Source: Neodontobutis hainanensis (taxonomy: Eukaryota > Chordata > Actinopteri > Gobiiformes > Odontobutidae). From it: DNA of 64,000 nt. The stretch spans positions 3,899,001 through 3,963,000 of the forward strand of contig JALDNG010000006.1 of NCBI GenBank assembly GCA_024349245.1. Direction: 5' to 3'. Positions 1-10,607 of this stretch are shown here, in pieces (within the stretch, counting starts at the first letter, position 1; each line of letters opens with the position of its first letter). A program made the translations under genes and the position numbers. The notes beneath the pieces were generated by a model, which saw nothing but the letters and a program-made list of their open reading frames with translations, ran no database searches and was not told the DNA's origin.

Positions 1-175
1 TTTGTGGAGCCATGTTTCAAAATGCCAAATAAATCTTGACCCAAATTCACCCGGCAGACATCCTATTCTTTTTGCGTGTGTACATAATTCACCTTTGGGA
101 CCCATTTAACAGTTTTATAGAGTTTGAATTTATTTACTGTTCATCTAAAGATATAACTACTATTTTTTTAAACAG
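1..175 (+). other. prorp: 3' end of a prorp intron at the window edge
   Basis: Non-coding sequence ending in a pyrimidine-rich tract and a 3' splice AG at 174-175. The exon that follows starts with the third base of a codon, so the preceding prorp exon, left of the window, must end in phase 2. Confidence 0.75.
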
Positions 176-3100
176 GTCTTTGCTGAACTTTGTTGTCACT
201 GAAACGGGAACACTGTCTTATGAGCTGCTGCTACGGTATCTGACTCTGTGTGTGAGTGGTGGCCATGACACAGAGGTGTTTGATGTCTACGATATCATGC
301 GGGCAAGTTTTCCTTCTCTGGACACAGGAGCATCAAGCCTCTTTATAAAGTCCTTCAGTCGCACAGAGAGGTGGAGGGAAACATTTGTCATCCTGCAAGA
401 GGTCAAAAAGGTAAAACATAATAACATCTTAAACAAGATACAAAAGATGACAAACATGCAAAAATAGATATTGCTAAATAATTGAACTAGTGTACAATAA
501 ATTTCAGGTGGCAGACATTCATGCATTATACATCAATAAATTTGGACAATAAGTACCAAAGAAACATCCAGTAACTGTTAGTTACTGCAAGTCATAGCAC
601 AGAGTTGCAATGTTCAACGATTTTACTTCTGCTAATATTCATACTGTGTTTCTAATGTCAAACCAACAGGTCTTTACCCCTACACCTCGTAACTATGGTG
701 ATATAATCTCAGCTGCAGTTCAGCACAGTCACCTGAAAACTGCCTGGGCACTTTATGATGAATTACTAGAGAAAGGACTGAGTCCACACCCAGAGACTTG
801 GGAAGTATTGTTCACTGGATTAGAGGAGACTGAGAACAAGGAGGGGGAGGAAGAAAAGATGGGGCCTCAGTCCGAGCATGAGCAAAGACTGCTGGGTATT
901 CTGTACCACATGAGAAATAACCAAATCTATCCTCAGAAAAACCTTGCTGAAAGCATCAAGACCTGGTTTGAGAGGTAATTTGTACACACGCGATCTGATA
1001 CTAATAAGAAGCAAGGATATACATTTACTGTTAGTGAGTACTTTATGCAGACCAGATACAAAGAAAGATGAATATCATTTGCAATATGCTAAACCACATT
1101 TTATATTCATGTATATCCTGTTTTCAGTCTTAAACACCAGAAATGGGTTGGAAGATGGACAAGTGTCTCCCCAAAGTAAGTATTTTCTACTTATGACGCT
1201 TAAAATATGAAGTTTAATGTACACACAAATTACATCATTATTAATAATGGACATGGTGTTTATGTGTACATGTAGGGGGGTGTGCAGATGTTGTGGAACT
1301 GAGCTCGAGTCCATTCAGTTGACGCCAGAGGAATACCAGCAACTCAAAGATAAAGTCATGGTGAATATCATCCAGGGAAAGGATGTTTTTAACAAGACTA
1401 CACCTGAGGTTGGTTCATAAACAAATAATTCTATCAAGCTTTCTCAAGATTGTCTCCCCTAGCTTTACACATTACTTTTTCTATATGCATACTTTTATAG
1501 CAGTAACATACATTGTCTATCAAAAGACTTCAAAGTCCTAGAGAATTCTATAAAAAGTCAGATTAATACTGTGAGGTCCATTAAAGCATTTAATAAAAGT
1601 CAGACAGCTGCTTTAACTATAGAGATGAATGGGAGAAAATATGAACAGCATAAATAGCTCTCCCTTTGATGAACTTTAGCTTTGCTCCAGGCACAGTTGG
1701 ACAGCTGGATCAAAGGATTTATTGGGGGATTTCTTGATCTTGATATGACATTGAAATTTAGGAATAAGTAATTTCTATGAAAACAGCAAACTTCTCAAAA
1801 CAGGATTTTTAATGGCTTTATGTACTATTGGTCTGTGGTCAGGTATTTCATTGACCAGTTGTTGGTGTTGCACTTTTAAACTCTCCATTAGGAGTTACTA
1901 TTTGCATGTGTGACCAGTCTGGATATTAGAAAAAAAACAGCCAGGCCGATGTTTATTACTGGGTTTGCAATGTACCAAATACATTTTTGTTACTTAAGTT
2001 AACTGCTACTGGTATTTAAGCCTCATTAAATTCAAAGGACAAGATTTAAAAAAAAATCTCTGTCTTGTCCTCTTTAGTCATCAGGGGGAGTGTGTTGGTG
2101 GAATGGTTAGTTCAAGGGGATTTCCAACATGTGAATCATGTGAATCTGGACCATAACTACCTCCTGCTGAGCAGATGGACAGAAAGAAGGATGGTCTTGT
2201 TTATTTATGCAATGTATTTTAAGAGGAGGCAATGAAGCTATACTGGGAAGAGCAGTGTCCATTCTGTCTCAGTATTACAGCTGTGATGTAATGAGATTTA
2301 GACAAATAAGTATTTGCTGTCTCAGTTTAGGTTTAGCTATGCAACAATACAACTTTGTCTTGAATGCTATAGTCCAAACTCCATTCAAATGTTACTTAAT
2401 ATAATGAGTATCATGCTGCTTGTAGTATGTAATTTAGGTCAGCAGTAATGCCTTTGGGTAGGTTTTCAAAATGCTGTCATTCTTTGTGTATAATAGTGCA
2501 TAAATGGCTCCATCATCTTATGTCCGCATGTGTAGCTCTGCGTGTGTGTTTTAAGTAGTCATATTATCCTCGGCAGCACAATGAGCTGGTTTCATGTATC
2601 AGCTCTGGAAAGTCCCTGGATAATTATACTGGATTTTCTCTCCGTCTGTTGCAGCTCTCTTTTTCTTTCTTCCTCTGTTTCTAGCTCACCTCTTTATTTG
2701 GGATAAATGTATTTGGTTTTCTCTTGTTCTATTGTATTCACACCTCTATGGTCAATCACAATCAGGTTTTAATGCCTTTGTCTTTCTACATGCCTAATAC
2801 TAAGTTACAAAATCTGCTGTAATAATCTGGTTGCATGAACGGAATGCAAATATTCCACAACACTAAATGAATGTATCTAGCTCGACCATAACTTTTTCTT
2901 TTTACTTTGCAGTTTATTTTTACAGCTTCATTTGCAATTTTAAGTCCAGGGGAATTCACAGCAGCCTATTTCCATACCAGTGCGATCTAAAAGTGAAAGC
3001 ACCAACGATCTCTCTGTACTATAAGGCCTATTATAAACTTTAAAGTAGGCCTTCTGTATGGTACAGAACTGTTAAATTGTGTTCCTCACTTCTTGTGTTG

Positions 3101-5001
3101 AATTAGGCAGACACGTCCAATGACTTTTCAGTAATGTCTCACAGCTTCTAGAGAGGAAGTTAACTTAATATAGTTGTTCTTCTAGTGTAGTTTACAGTCA
3201 GCTGGCGTCATTAGCTTCAAAATTTAAAGGCCAGGTAAGTCAATTACAAAAAGGGCTTTGAGCAGTCATTGAGGAAGGCAGTCTACCACCAAAAACAGAA
3301 AATATGAATTATATGGTATCGAAATTACACTATAACCCCTCTTTCACAGACACAAACGGATACTCCAGCTTGCATTTAATAGCATCTTATGAGAATGCAT
3401 ATCTCATAAGATCGACACAACTCTCCAGATATATGATATTTAAGAATATAGTATGAAGCATGAAAAGTTACCTAGGTGTACGTGTATTTAGTAAAAACCA
3501 TCTAACAAGGACCTACTGCTGTAAAATTACTGTCATCTCCATTTTATTGAACTTTAACACATGTATTACCGGACTTTCAATCACACAGCTTAGAATATGT
3601 TATTTCTACCATGTTGCAATTTCAAAAATATATTTGTATTGTTTTTGTCTGTGTTTACTATTGTGCATTTGCAGGAGCTGGAGATGTTCAAGGCATTTGT
3701 AAAGAAAAGGCCCGCTTTTGATGTGGTAGTAGATGGACTAAATGTTGCCAATATCAACAAAGATAAAAGCAAGCTTTCAGAGACGGTAAGAATATATGTA
3801 CATGCTCAATAAGTAAACTATACAAGTTATTTGACTATTTTAAAGATACAGCTTGTCGCTAACATAAATTTTTTTGTACTGTGACTAACCTTTTAAAACT
3901 GGCCAGCGTCTTAAATTAACATTTGGCCTACTCGTCTGCCTGCCCACATTAGTCTGTCTGACAGGATGTGGGGTTAACCAAACCATCTCTCTTTCTGCTC
4001 TTCAATAGGTCACATCTTTTTGTGTTATTTTTCGTGATTGCCACCAGATAGTAAAAACAGACACTGATTTTGCATGCGTAATCCTTGAAAGACTGCAGAT
4101 GACATAAAAATGAATCTGCATTTGTGACACGTGGTATGTAGATGCAGGTGGTTTGTGTATGTGTTGCAGTTGTTGGCAGTGGTGTCAGAGCTTGTACATC
4201 AAGGCCTGACTGTTCTGGTTTTGGGGAGGAAACACATGCTTCGACCATCCAGATCCTGGGATAAAAACAAAATGAATCTTCTTCAGCAGAAGGCCCACTG
4301 TTTCTTCACTGAAAACATGTGAGCACCTGTAATACAATAAAAATGATTATAAGACTTACTGGAAAATTGCAGTGGATAGAGGCTATTAACAGAAAACACT
4401 AAGTAATGCATTAAGTAATAAACTGAATTAATGCAATTTTCCCATTACTATTAATTAACTAAAAAGTTATTTGTTGCTTTAGTTACAAAACATATTGCAA
4501 CATAAGAGGATACCAGCAACATATAAAACCCAAAAGAATTTCTGAGCCATTCTTTGTTTAAAGGTCTGTATATTTTCACAGCTCTGAGGATGACCCCTTC
4601 TTGTTGTATGCTGCTTTGCATTCTGGGAACCATTGTCGGTTTGTGAGCAGGGACTTGATGAGGGACCACAAGGCCTGTCTGCCAGATGGACCCACAAAGC
4701 GGCTCTTTTTCAAGTGGCAGAGAGGACACCAGCTGGTGGTTGACGGATACATTGCAGCAGGCAGGAAAGTCCGATTTCAGGTAAGCATTATAAGGAACAA
4801 AGAGGAACCAAGGGGATGACAAAAGAGTGGACATATTATTATAAAAAAAACATAATAATATGTTTATTTTAGGGTATTCCCATCTATGACACCATTGTCC
4901 AAACATCCGGAGACTCATGGCACATTCCCTATGACGATACAGAGGACAGGAGCACCTATGAAGTACCACAGAAATGGCTGTGCCTTACCAATGTACACTG
5001 A
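176..5001 (+). CDS. prorp: prorp (mitochondrial RNase P catalytic subunit, MRPP3), 3' part, 8 exons
   Basis: Protein-only endonuclease that removes 5' leaders from mitochondrial tRNA precursors, working in the matrix with the TRMT10C-HSD17B10 subcomplex (family knowledge). Exons seen: 176-410, 670-974, 1128-1175, 1276-1408, 3675-3785, 4170-4318, 4582-4780, 4873-5001. All use GT-AG and keep phase, giving 436 codons including the stop. The first two exons encode pentatricopeptide-type helices. Exon 1276-1408 carries a CxCC zinc-knuckle motif followed by ESIQLTPEEY. The NYN/PIN-like nuclease domain follows: DVVVDGLNVAN in exon 3675-3785 holds the first catalytic Asp, and the pair in SEDDPF plus the RDLMRDHK aspartates complete the metal site. 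The WHIPYDD His and WLCL Cys near the end fit the other zinc ligands. Human PRORP is about 583 aa, so roughly the first 150 residues, including the mitochondrial signal, lie outside the window. The gene converges on nfkbia. Confidence 0.93.
1409..3674 (+). other. prorp: prorp intron, 2.27 kb
   Basis: Starts GTTGGT, ends with a TTTGCAG acceptor. It is AT-rich and I see no coding exon in it. The only structured piece noticed is the short perfect inverted repeat listed separately. Confidence 0.7.
3384..3412. repeat. Short perfect inverted repeat in prorp intron
   Basis: ATCTTATGAGA at 3384-3394 is mirrored by TCTCATAAGAT at 3402-3412 around a 7-nt centre: an 11-bp perfect stem. Function unknown; it may be a chance palindrome or a relic of a small inverted-repeat element. 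Confidence 0.6.
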
Positions 5002-5006
5002 ATAAA
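5001..5006 (+). terminator. prorp: Poly(A) signal overlapping the prorp stop codon
   Basis: The TGA stop (4999-5001) shares its last base with AATAAA at 5001-5006. If used, the 3' UTR would be only about 20 nt. A later AATAAA near 5830 is an alternative. Confidence 0.5.
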
Positions 5007-7115
5007 GATATGAAGCTTTTTCCTCCATGTGAGTCATTACAACACTCTGCTTATACTAAAGCATTTATGGTGACAATTTATTTTACATTCCCAAACAAAA
5101 ATAGGGTGGAAGTGCTAAGATTGTGCCTACTATTATGGATAAACAAATTGATTCTCAATGTATAACAACATACGCTAAGATTATGTAGCCTTCTGCCTCT
5201 GGAAAATGCAGTAGTCTGTAAGATTTAAGTTTAGCAAAGTGGGATGAAAGTGCTTTTACTCTGCAAAATGTTTCTCCACATGCCAGTGTGTCTAGGACCA
5301 TAATATGTGCCTCCACTTTGTGCCAGAAAAGATGACGTGTTTTTTGTGTGAGTCAGATTCATTCTCATCTGTCAGCATTGTCTGAGAGAGAAAGAGGAAG
5401 CAACCATTTTGCACCTGCCAGGATTATTCCCCAAAGTAGGATAAATGTAGCCAACCCTTCAAACACGCAGTTTCAAGGAAAAATAAGGGAAACTGTATTA
5501 AACTCATGAAAGATGAAGAGATTTCTGAAACAAAGTATGTCTATGATTCAAAAGTATTACATCTTTACACATTATAAAAATCTTTTTAATTACATACCTT
5601 TTGCTTTTTTGATCAATGTAAAAAACACACACAATAGCCTTTATTTCATTCTTTTACTCCTTTCTTTACATGGAAAGAACAAGTCTGTAGCACTCAGATA
5701 ATAACAACTTAGTGGAAAGAAAAATACAAGAAAGCTCTCTGACATGGATTTTACTTTTGCTGATGAGGACTAATGGAGGATGGGGCACAGAGCAGGTCAG
5801 TTTACAACACACTTGTTAAGAGTGTGTAATAAAGCTGTACTGTAATTCTCATAGGTTAGAGCAACAGAGTAAAAGTTTTTAAAGAGGGAAACAGTTTCTA
5901 AACTTTTCAGGTTTGCATTTGAATTATCTTTATTTCCTACAATTTTATATGAAATATTTCATACTCACTTTGGATTAACTGAAATACATTAGTTGTTAGA
6001 TAGACAAACATTTTTCCAATGCAAGATTGAAGTACTGACTGGTATCCAGTAGAAATATTGAATGATGATTATAAGCATTGCATATGGAAGGTCATTTAAT
6101 GAGGGTAACATTGATTTGAATCATACATATAACCCTTCATTATGGCACAGTGTATATTTCTGAAGATTTTTTGTGATTCATAAGAGTTAACAGAAATATA
6201 CCTTGCCTTGTGTGTGGGTCCCCACTAAGACACTTGATTTTGTTTTTAAATCACCCTACCATCAGAACATTTAATTTTAATTTTAAGCAGTACTCCCTTC
6301 CTTCCCATTAGCCTGCTTTTTAGAGAAGCATCCTGTTTGCATAAATACTGTGAACAGCTGAGTGTTCTGTTCCTGGGAATTTCCTGTCACTTCCTTAAAA
6401 ACCCCACCCTTTTAAAAACTTCCTGCATTGAATAAGCGCCTCATTCCACACACATTTCTTAAACACCTTATTGCTCTAAATATGCACACAGCAGGTGGAA
6501 GGGTCTTAGGCTCAATTGCATGCCAGTTTCTAGTTAGTGGAAGAGAAGTCAGGTTATCAGACATTGAAATGAAATAAGATGCTCAGAAGGAATGAGAAAT
6601 ACAGGATATGCTTTGCATTCCACATCTATGCAATAATATCTAACATGTCATATTACTTTGTAGTTAGTTTACATCTAGATATATAAAACCATATAGTATA
6701 AATATATTCACACATGTTCTGTTAAATATGAGCATTTTAATTTAAGTGGAGTGTGTTGGACATTTTGCTGCCTGACATATACAACCTGCGCAACTGTACA
6801 CTTCACAGCTTCCATAAAAATACATCTTATACACAGCATTTACAATATCATACAACAGAGCTGTTGCAGGTACATCTGTTTTAGAGATGACATTTAACAG
6901 TACCCACAGAAAACAATTAACTGTTAATTTAATCAAAAGGGAAATGCTAGATCCCATGCTGTAATTAGTTGTCTCGTTGTCTGCTTTTCTGCAGTCTCTT
7001 CAATTCAAAAACCAGCCAGTCTCTGAGGTGCCTCTGCAGCTGCCCTTAGGCTTGGTCTCGCCCGTTCTGTCATTTGTCTTTAACCAGTCTGCAGCCTTGT
7101 TATATTCTCTAACCT
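5007..7115. other. Convergent intergenic region prorp / nfkbia
   Basis: AT-rich sequence between two converging genes, holding both 3' UTRs. On the minus strand an ATTAAA (plus-strand TTTAAT near 6735) or AATAAA motifs further left (near 5930, 5640 and 5077) could end the nfkbia transcript. No exon of PSMA6, which sits here in mammals, is recognisable in any frame. Confidence 0.55.
6375..6384. promoter_or_regulatory. Consensus kB site downstream of nfkbia
   Basis: GGGAATTTCC is an exact match to the NF-kB consensus GGGRNNYYCC, about 0.73 kb past the nfkbia stop codon. It could belong to a 3' enhancer of nfkbia. A single match in 64 kb can be chance, so binding is inferred only. Confidence 0.35.
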
Positions 7116-9537
7116 TCAATGTCCATTCCACTGGATGTCATCATAACCCACCTGCAGAGGAAAAGAAAAAACAAGTTAATCGCCATTTCAACTTGACTTT
7201 TGTATATGTACAAGAACATTCTCTTCATTTGTAAAACACACCTCCTCGTCCTCCTCATCCTCCTCTTCTTCACTGTCGTCTGCTTCACTGTCAGGCAGCT
7301 CTCGTAATCCGGGTTTGGTCAGGGAGTACAGCTCCTCTCTGATTTGTTCATTGTCACGACCATATGTGAGGTGAAAGGGTGTATGACCTCCGGATGTAAG
7401 AAGGTTCGGGTCTGCTCCTTTTCTCAGCAGCAGTTGTACCAGTGAGAGGTTTTGGTGGTCTACGGCAAGATGTAATGCCCCTCTGCCACTCCTTTGCTCC
7501 TGCAGGATAGAATAACAACGTATTTATGTTTGTGGTAAAAGCCAAGAAATAATCATCGTTATTTGGACTGTATGCTGGCTGACTAGTTTACCTTGGCATC
7601 TATGTCAGCCCCTAAATCCACAAGGTTTTCCACAAGCGATAGAAAGCCATGAACTGAACCCAAGTGAAGACAGTTTTGACCTGGAAAAGATAAAACATAT
7701 CTTACACTGAATGTTATGGAAAAGTTTGCTTTTGACACACATAGTAATATAAGACTGTTCTATTTTCTGTATAACCTACAGTACTCTGGATAGGAATTCT
7801 TGGAAAATGGTTCCTTCAACTAAAAAAATAAAGCTCTGGGATTATGGTCATTCTACTGCTAAAACTGTAGCTTAAGCTTTCTGTAAAGTGGGCAGTGTGT
7901 GGTCTTCTAATGTTTAGCAGGGTTGGACTACCACACAAGGCGTTACCACATAATATTATAGTATAAAAGAGGCTAATAAACACTTGAAAACACCACCCAC
8001 GCAAGCCTACTTAGACATTTTTCATCCTTACCATAGTAGTTGTAGGCCGCAGTAACTGTGCTTAAATGCTGTGGCATACAGTTCTGTGTGATGACACTGA
8101 AGCAGGGCAGGTTCCCGAGGCGACAGGCGATGTGAAGCGCTGTGTCACCGTTGCAGTCCACCAGTGTGGGATCACAGCCAGCTACGAGGAGGCGCTCACA
8201 CACGTCAGCTTGATTTGTTATTACTGCCAAGTGAAGAGGAGTCTAGAAATGTAGAAGACAGACAAGTACGTTATATATGTTTGTGCAAACAGGGCTGACA
8301 GGGTTTGTTTGGCTCATTAGTAATACAGAGGGTATTCTTAGGAAGAGAAAAATAAACAATATAAAAGATAACACTACAGTTTAAAAACTCCTACAAACCT
8401 GTCTTTGGTCGTTCTGTGTGTTAAGAAGGTCTGTGTTCTTGGAAAGCGCTATCATTTGCTTGATGTAGTCTTTGGCTTCATGGATGATGGCCAAGTGGAG
8501 CAACCTGTAAACAATAAGGACAAATATATCAGTTATTACTGTTCTGTGAGGTCAGACGCTATGAAAATATTTTTAGCAGTTCACCAAATAATCTGCATAA
8601 TAGCCATGGCTCTGGGCTAACTTCACTGAATTTTATGCACAGCAAAGAAACCAGTTCCCCAACATATAAATGTTGCATTTGCTGTCGACTGTAAAGTAAG
8701 TTTTATCCTAGATTCAATAAAGTTAAATCGTTCTTGTTAGTTGTTAATATCTGTAATAAAAAAATAAATACTTTAAGTTGCATTTAACGGTCTTCTGGAT
8801 TACATTAGCAGCAGATATACTGTATATAACAGACTTTTACTGCAAATTAGTTAACATTTTCGGGTAATTTTCTGTTTTTCTCCAATGTGGTCGGGGGCGC
8901 GCATCGGTCGGATTCCTTGGTGGCGCGCCCGGGACTTTCCCAGACTAACCCGCGGCCATAGTAGATTCCCTCTTGATAATAGTCTTTTGTTTATGTCCAA
9001 TACCACCATGTCTGACCACAGCTAACTCCATTTCTAAACCGGACACAGCTTGTGTGCATAGTTACAATAATGTGAGTGTTTGTCTACCGTTTCCTAATAA
9101 AAGATTAGGCAACGGTAAAACGTTTAGGCCCAATCCTGCGCATGGTAATGACAGGCTACAAGAAGACATTCCCCACAGGAAAGGGATCATATTACCCCCA
9201 AGAACAGCGCTAGGCCTACCCAGGCAAAACAGGAAACCTAGCTCCAAATATATCCCAGCTATGTCCATAACGTCATGCCATATTTAACTTACGTGTCGCC
9301 GTCTTCAGTGATCTGTCTTGTCCATGTCTGCAGCTCTCCGGTTAAAGCAGGCTGCTGTTTGGGCTCACATTGCAAATGCAAGGAACGGATCTCGGCGGCC
9401 ACAGCCTGATACTCCTCCTCTTTCAGCGAGTCCAAACCACTGTCGAGCCGCTCGTCTATCGAAATGGACGGCTTTTCTTCTTTGGAGTCCCGTTTATAGT
9501 CCATTTGGTTGAATAAACTTGTCCGTTGTAGGTCCAT
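7116..9537 (-). CDS. nfkbia: nfkbia (NF-kB inhibitor alpha, IkB-alpha), complete, 6 exons
   Basis: Cytoplasmic inhibitor that masks the nuclear localisation signals of RelA/p50 dimers and is destroyed after IKK phosphorylation (family knowledge). Exons in transcript order: 9293-9537, 8399-8504, 8032-8242, 7592-7680, 7242-7499, 7116-7151; total 945 nt, 314 aa (human 317). The start is the first ATG of the open frame (M-D-L-Q). Residues 32-37 are DSGLDS, the IKK phosphodegron bound by beta-TrCP; Lys19 and Lys22 lie just upstream, like the ubiquitinated lysines of the human protein. Ankyrin repeats follow from about residue 80 to 260 (LLHLAIIHEAK, TPLHLAVITNQ, NCLHLGSVHG, GALHLAVDHQN, HTPFHLTYGRD). 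The C-terminus is an acidic PEST tail (ELPDSEADDSEEEEDEEDEE) plus 11 residues with YDD, equivalent to the human YDDCVF end, encoded by a 36-nt last exon. NF-kB autoregulation is suggested by kB sites at 9653 and 8931. Confidence 0.96.
8931..8940. promoter_or_regulatory. nfkbia: kB site in nfkbia intron 1
   Basis: GGGACTTTCC, one of the classic strong kB sequences, sits in a small GC-rich patch (8890-8955, several CGCG) in otherwise AT-rich intron 1. Location and sequence fit an intronic NF-kB element of this feedback gene; binding is inferred. Confidence 0.6.
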
Positions 9538-9700
9538 GGCGGGCCGTGTTGCTCGGAGCGAACTGCGTTTCGTTGGACACGGAGAGGTTTGAAGCCGTGT
9601 GCTGTAAATGCCCTCTGTGTGGCTGCGGCGGGGCGGGGCTTACAACTAGGTGGGGGATTTCCAGAAACTGTCACTCAGAATAACAGTGTGTACAGAATGC
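9538..9700 (-). promoter_or_regulatory. nfkbia: nfkbia 5' UTR and proximal promoter
   Basis: GC-rich block directly upstream of the nfkbia ATG. It contains a GC/Sp1-type box (GGGGCGGGGCTT near 9630-9641 on the plus strand) and a kB site at 9653-9662. No strong TATA box is obvious. The exact start of transcription cannot be read. Confidence 0.6.
9653..9662. promoter_or_regulatory. nfkbia: kB site in nfkbia proximal promoter
   Basis: GGGGATTTCC (GGAAATCCCC in the gene's sense) matches the kB consensus, 116-125 bp upstream of the ATG and next to a GC box. This is the layout expected for the NF-kB/IkB-alpha negative feedback loop known in mammals. Confidence 0.65.
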
Positions 9701-10262
9701 TGGCTCCTGGAGCACAAGGGGGTTTCTTTTGAGGCATACACATACTTACTTAGCCCGTCACCAGGAAAGCAAAAATAAATTCACATTCTTTAACTTCTGC
9801 AGCAAAAAACAAAAATAAAACAAAAAAAAAAGGTTTTATTCAAAAACACATATGGAAAGTATTGCAGAAATGTCAAACTCAAAATGACAAAGGGCCACAT
9901 TTAGGAATAAACATTAGGGCCATAATTGTATGCTTTTTTTTGTGTGTTTTATTTTGATCTTTAACTTTACACTTTTTTGTATTAAACGTGCAGTCATTTA
10001 TCAATTTAGCTGTTTCTGAATTGTTCCACAGGAGAGTTTCTGTTTTGACATGAGTGTGGATTGGACGCATTTGGAAAGTCCTTAAACTACACCTTAATTA
10101 TTATATCTGCATGAATCACTGGAGCAGAGGTAAGTGTTGCGTTACAGCCCACAATAAATCTTCAGCATGCAGAGGAGTTTCCGTTAAAAGTTTGTGACTG
10201 CAACGTGATTTCGTTCTGTTAATCTCACAGTAAATACAAGGAGGAACTAGCAGCACTGTAGT

Positions 10263-10272
10263 GGAGTTTCCC
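10263..10272. promoter_or_regulatory. kB-like decamer, distal 5' of nfkbia
   Basis: GGAGTTTCCC (reverse GGGAAACTCC) fits GGGRNNYYCC, about 0.73 kb upstream of the nfkbia ATG. Candidate distal site only. Confidence 0.3.
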
Positions 10273-10597
10273 TAAGACCCACGTGGCCACAGTGAAGTTT
10301 AGGTTCTTAAAGACACACTTGACATTTACAAAAATAATATCCTGCAGGATATTTCATTTGGTGCAACTACAAGTCAAAGGCTTCAGACTATTATTTATTG
10401 CTCCAAACAGTATTTTCAGGTAGAAGCCTGTGTTTAATAGTTTATAGTGACAAAGTGTTCCTAACATCCAAGAATATTCTCATTCATTGGGTGCCTTTGT
10501 GTAAATGCCTGGATTTACTCCAAGTTTTCAAAAAAATTGTCTCTTCACAGGGCTGTGACCCATCCCTTTAAAAAGAAACAGCAGGTTGGAGCCCTGG

Positions 10598-10607
10598 GGG
10601 GAACTCC
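10598..10607. promoter_or_regulatory. kB-like decamer, distal 5' of nfkbia
   Basis: GGGGAACTCC fits GGGRNNYYCC, about 1.06 kb upstream of the nfkbia ATG. Together with 10263 it could form a distal cluster; unproven. Confidence 0.3.

Noticed and set aside
4451..4969. 172-aa open frame antisense to the last prorp exons
   Set aside because: Overlaps well supported prorp exons on the other strand and spans their introns; no recognisable protein.
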